Below the pieces are notes generated by a model. The model had not been told where the DNA came from, made no database searches, and saw only the letters and a list, made by a program, of their open reading frames with translations. From Acidimicrobiales bacterium (GTDB lineage Bacteria; Actinomycetota; Acidimicrobiia; Acidimicrobiales; Iamiaceae), in contig JAGQSI010000119.1 in assembly GCA_020439605.1 (NCBI GenBank), positions 1 through 6,006 of the forward strand: a stretch of DNA of 6,006 nucleotides. The letters are read 5' to 3'. Both the position numbers and the translations under genes were made by a program. Shown here piece by piece: positions 5,964-6,006 of this stretch. How positions within the stretch are numbered: the first letter of the stretch is position 1; every line of letters starts with the position of its first letter.

Positions 5964-6006
5964 TTCTTCGTGACACGGTAGCCGCCTCACAGCGAGCAGC
6001 ACCCCT

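Noticed and set aside
5937..6002. A 22-residue N-terminal extension of EchA20 from the GTG at 6002
   Set aside because: Family homology begins at the ATG at 5936, and the extension has no crotonase-like sequence.

Overview
All recognisable genes in this window lie on the minus strand. The four best-supported ones form the late steroid (cholesterol) ring-degradation block known from Mycobacterium and Rhodococcus. Read in the direction of transcription (right to left) it is echA20 (5936-5175), ipdA (5178-4249), ipdB (4252-3470), a GNAT-family acetyltransferase (3423-2950) and ipdC (2918-1830). The protein sequences and the order echA20-ipdA-ipdB-...-ipdC match what I remember of M. tuberculosis Rv3550-Rv3553. 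The host is therefore most likely an actinobacterium. Base composition looks moderately GC-rich, lower than is usual for Mycobacterium or Rhodococcus, so a more distant lineage (for example an Acidimicrobiia-like environmental actinobacterium) is plausible. That placement is an inference.

How the genes work together: after rings A and B are removed, the remaining C and D rings are processed as CoA thioesters. IpdC introduces a double bond using flavin. EchA20, a crotonase-fold enzyme, hydrolyses ring D. IpdA and IpdB form a CoA-transferase-fold heteromer that hydrolyses ring C, giving an open-chain dioxo-diacyl-CoA for beta-oxidation. The echA20/ipdA and ipdA/ipdB junctions are both 4-bp ATGA overlaps, which indicates translational coupling. 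A 157-codon GNAT gene sits between ipdB and ipdC. It is not part of the pathway as described in mycobacteria and its fold looks AAC(3)-I-like.

Left of ipdC is a 375-base non-coding stretch (1455-1829). It holds a weak open frame that may be a decayed gene, a strong 12-bp hairpin (1555-1605), and a good promoter (TTGACA-16-TAATAT) followed by a ribosome binding site. These drive a separate gene for a secreted lipoprotein of unknown function (1454-327). The lipoprotein gene uses more A/T-rich codons than the operon. Positions 1-326 hold no gene I can support.

I see no CRISPR array, tRNA, rRNA, intact mobile element or phage gene. The window is largely a known pathway. The points worth a second look are the inserted acetyltransferase, the hairpin/remnant region, and the small palindrome ahead of echA20.
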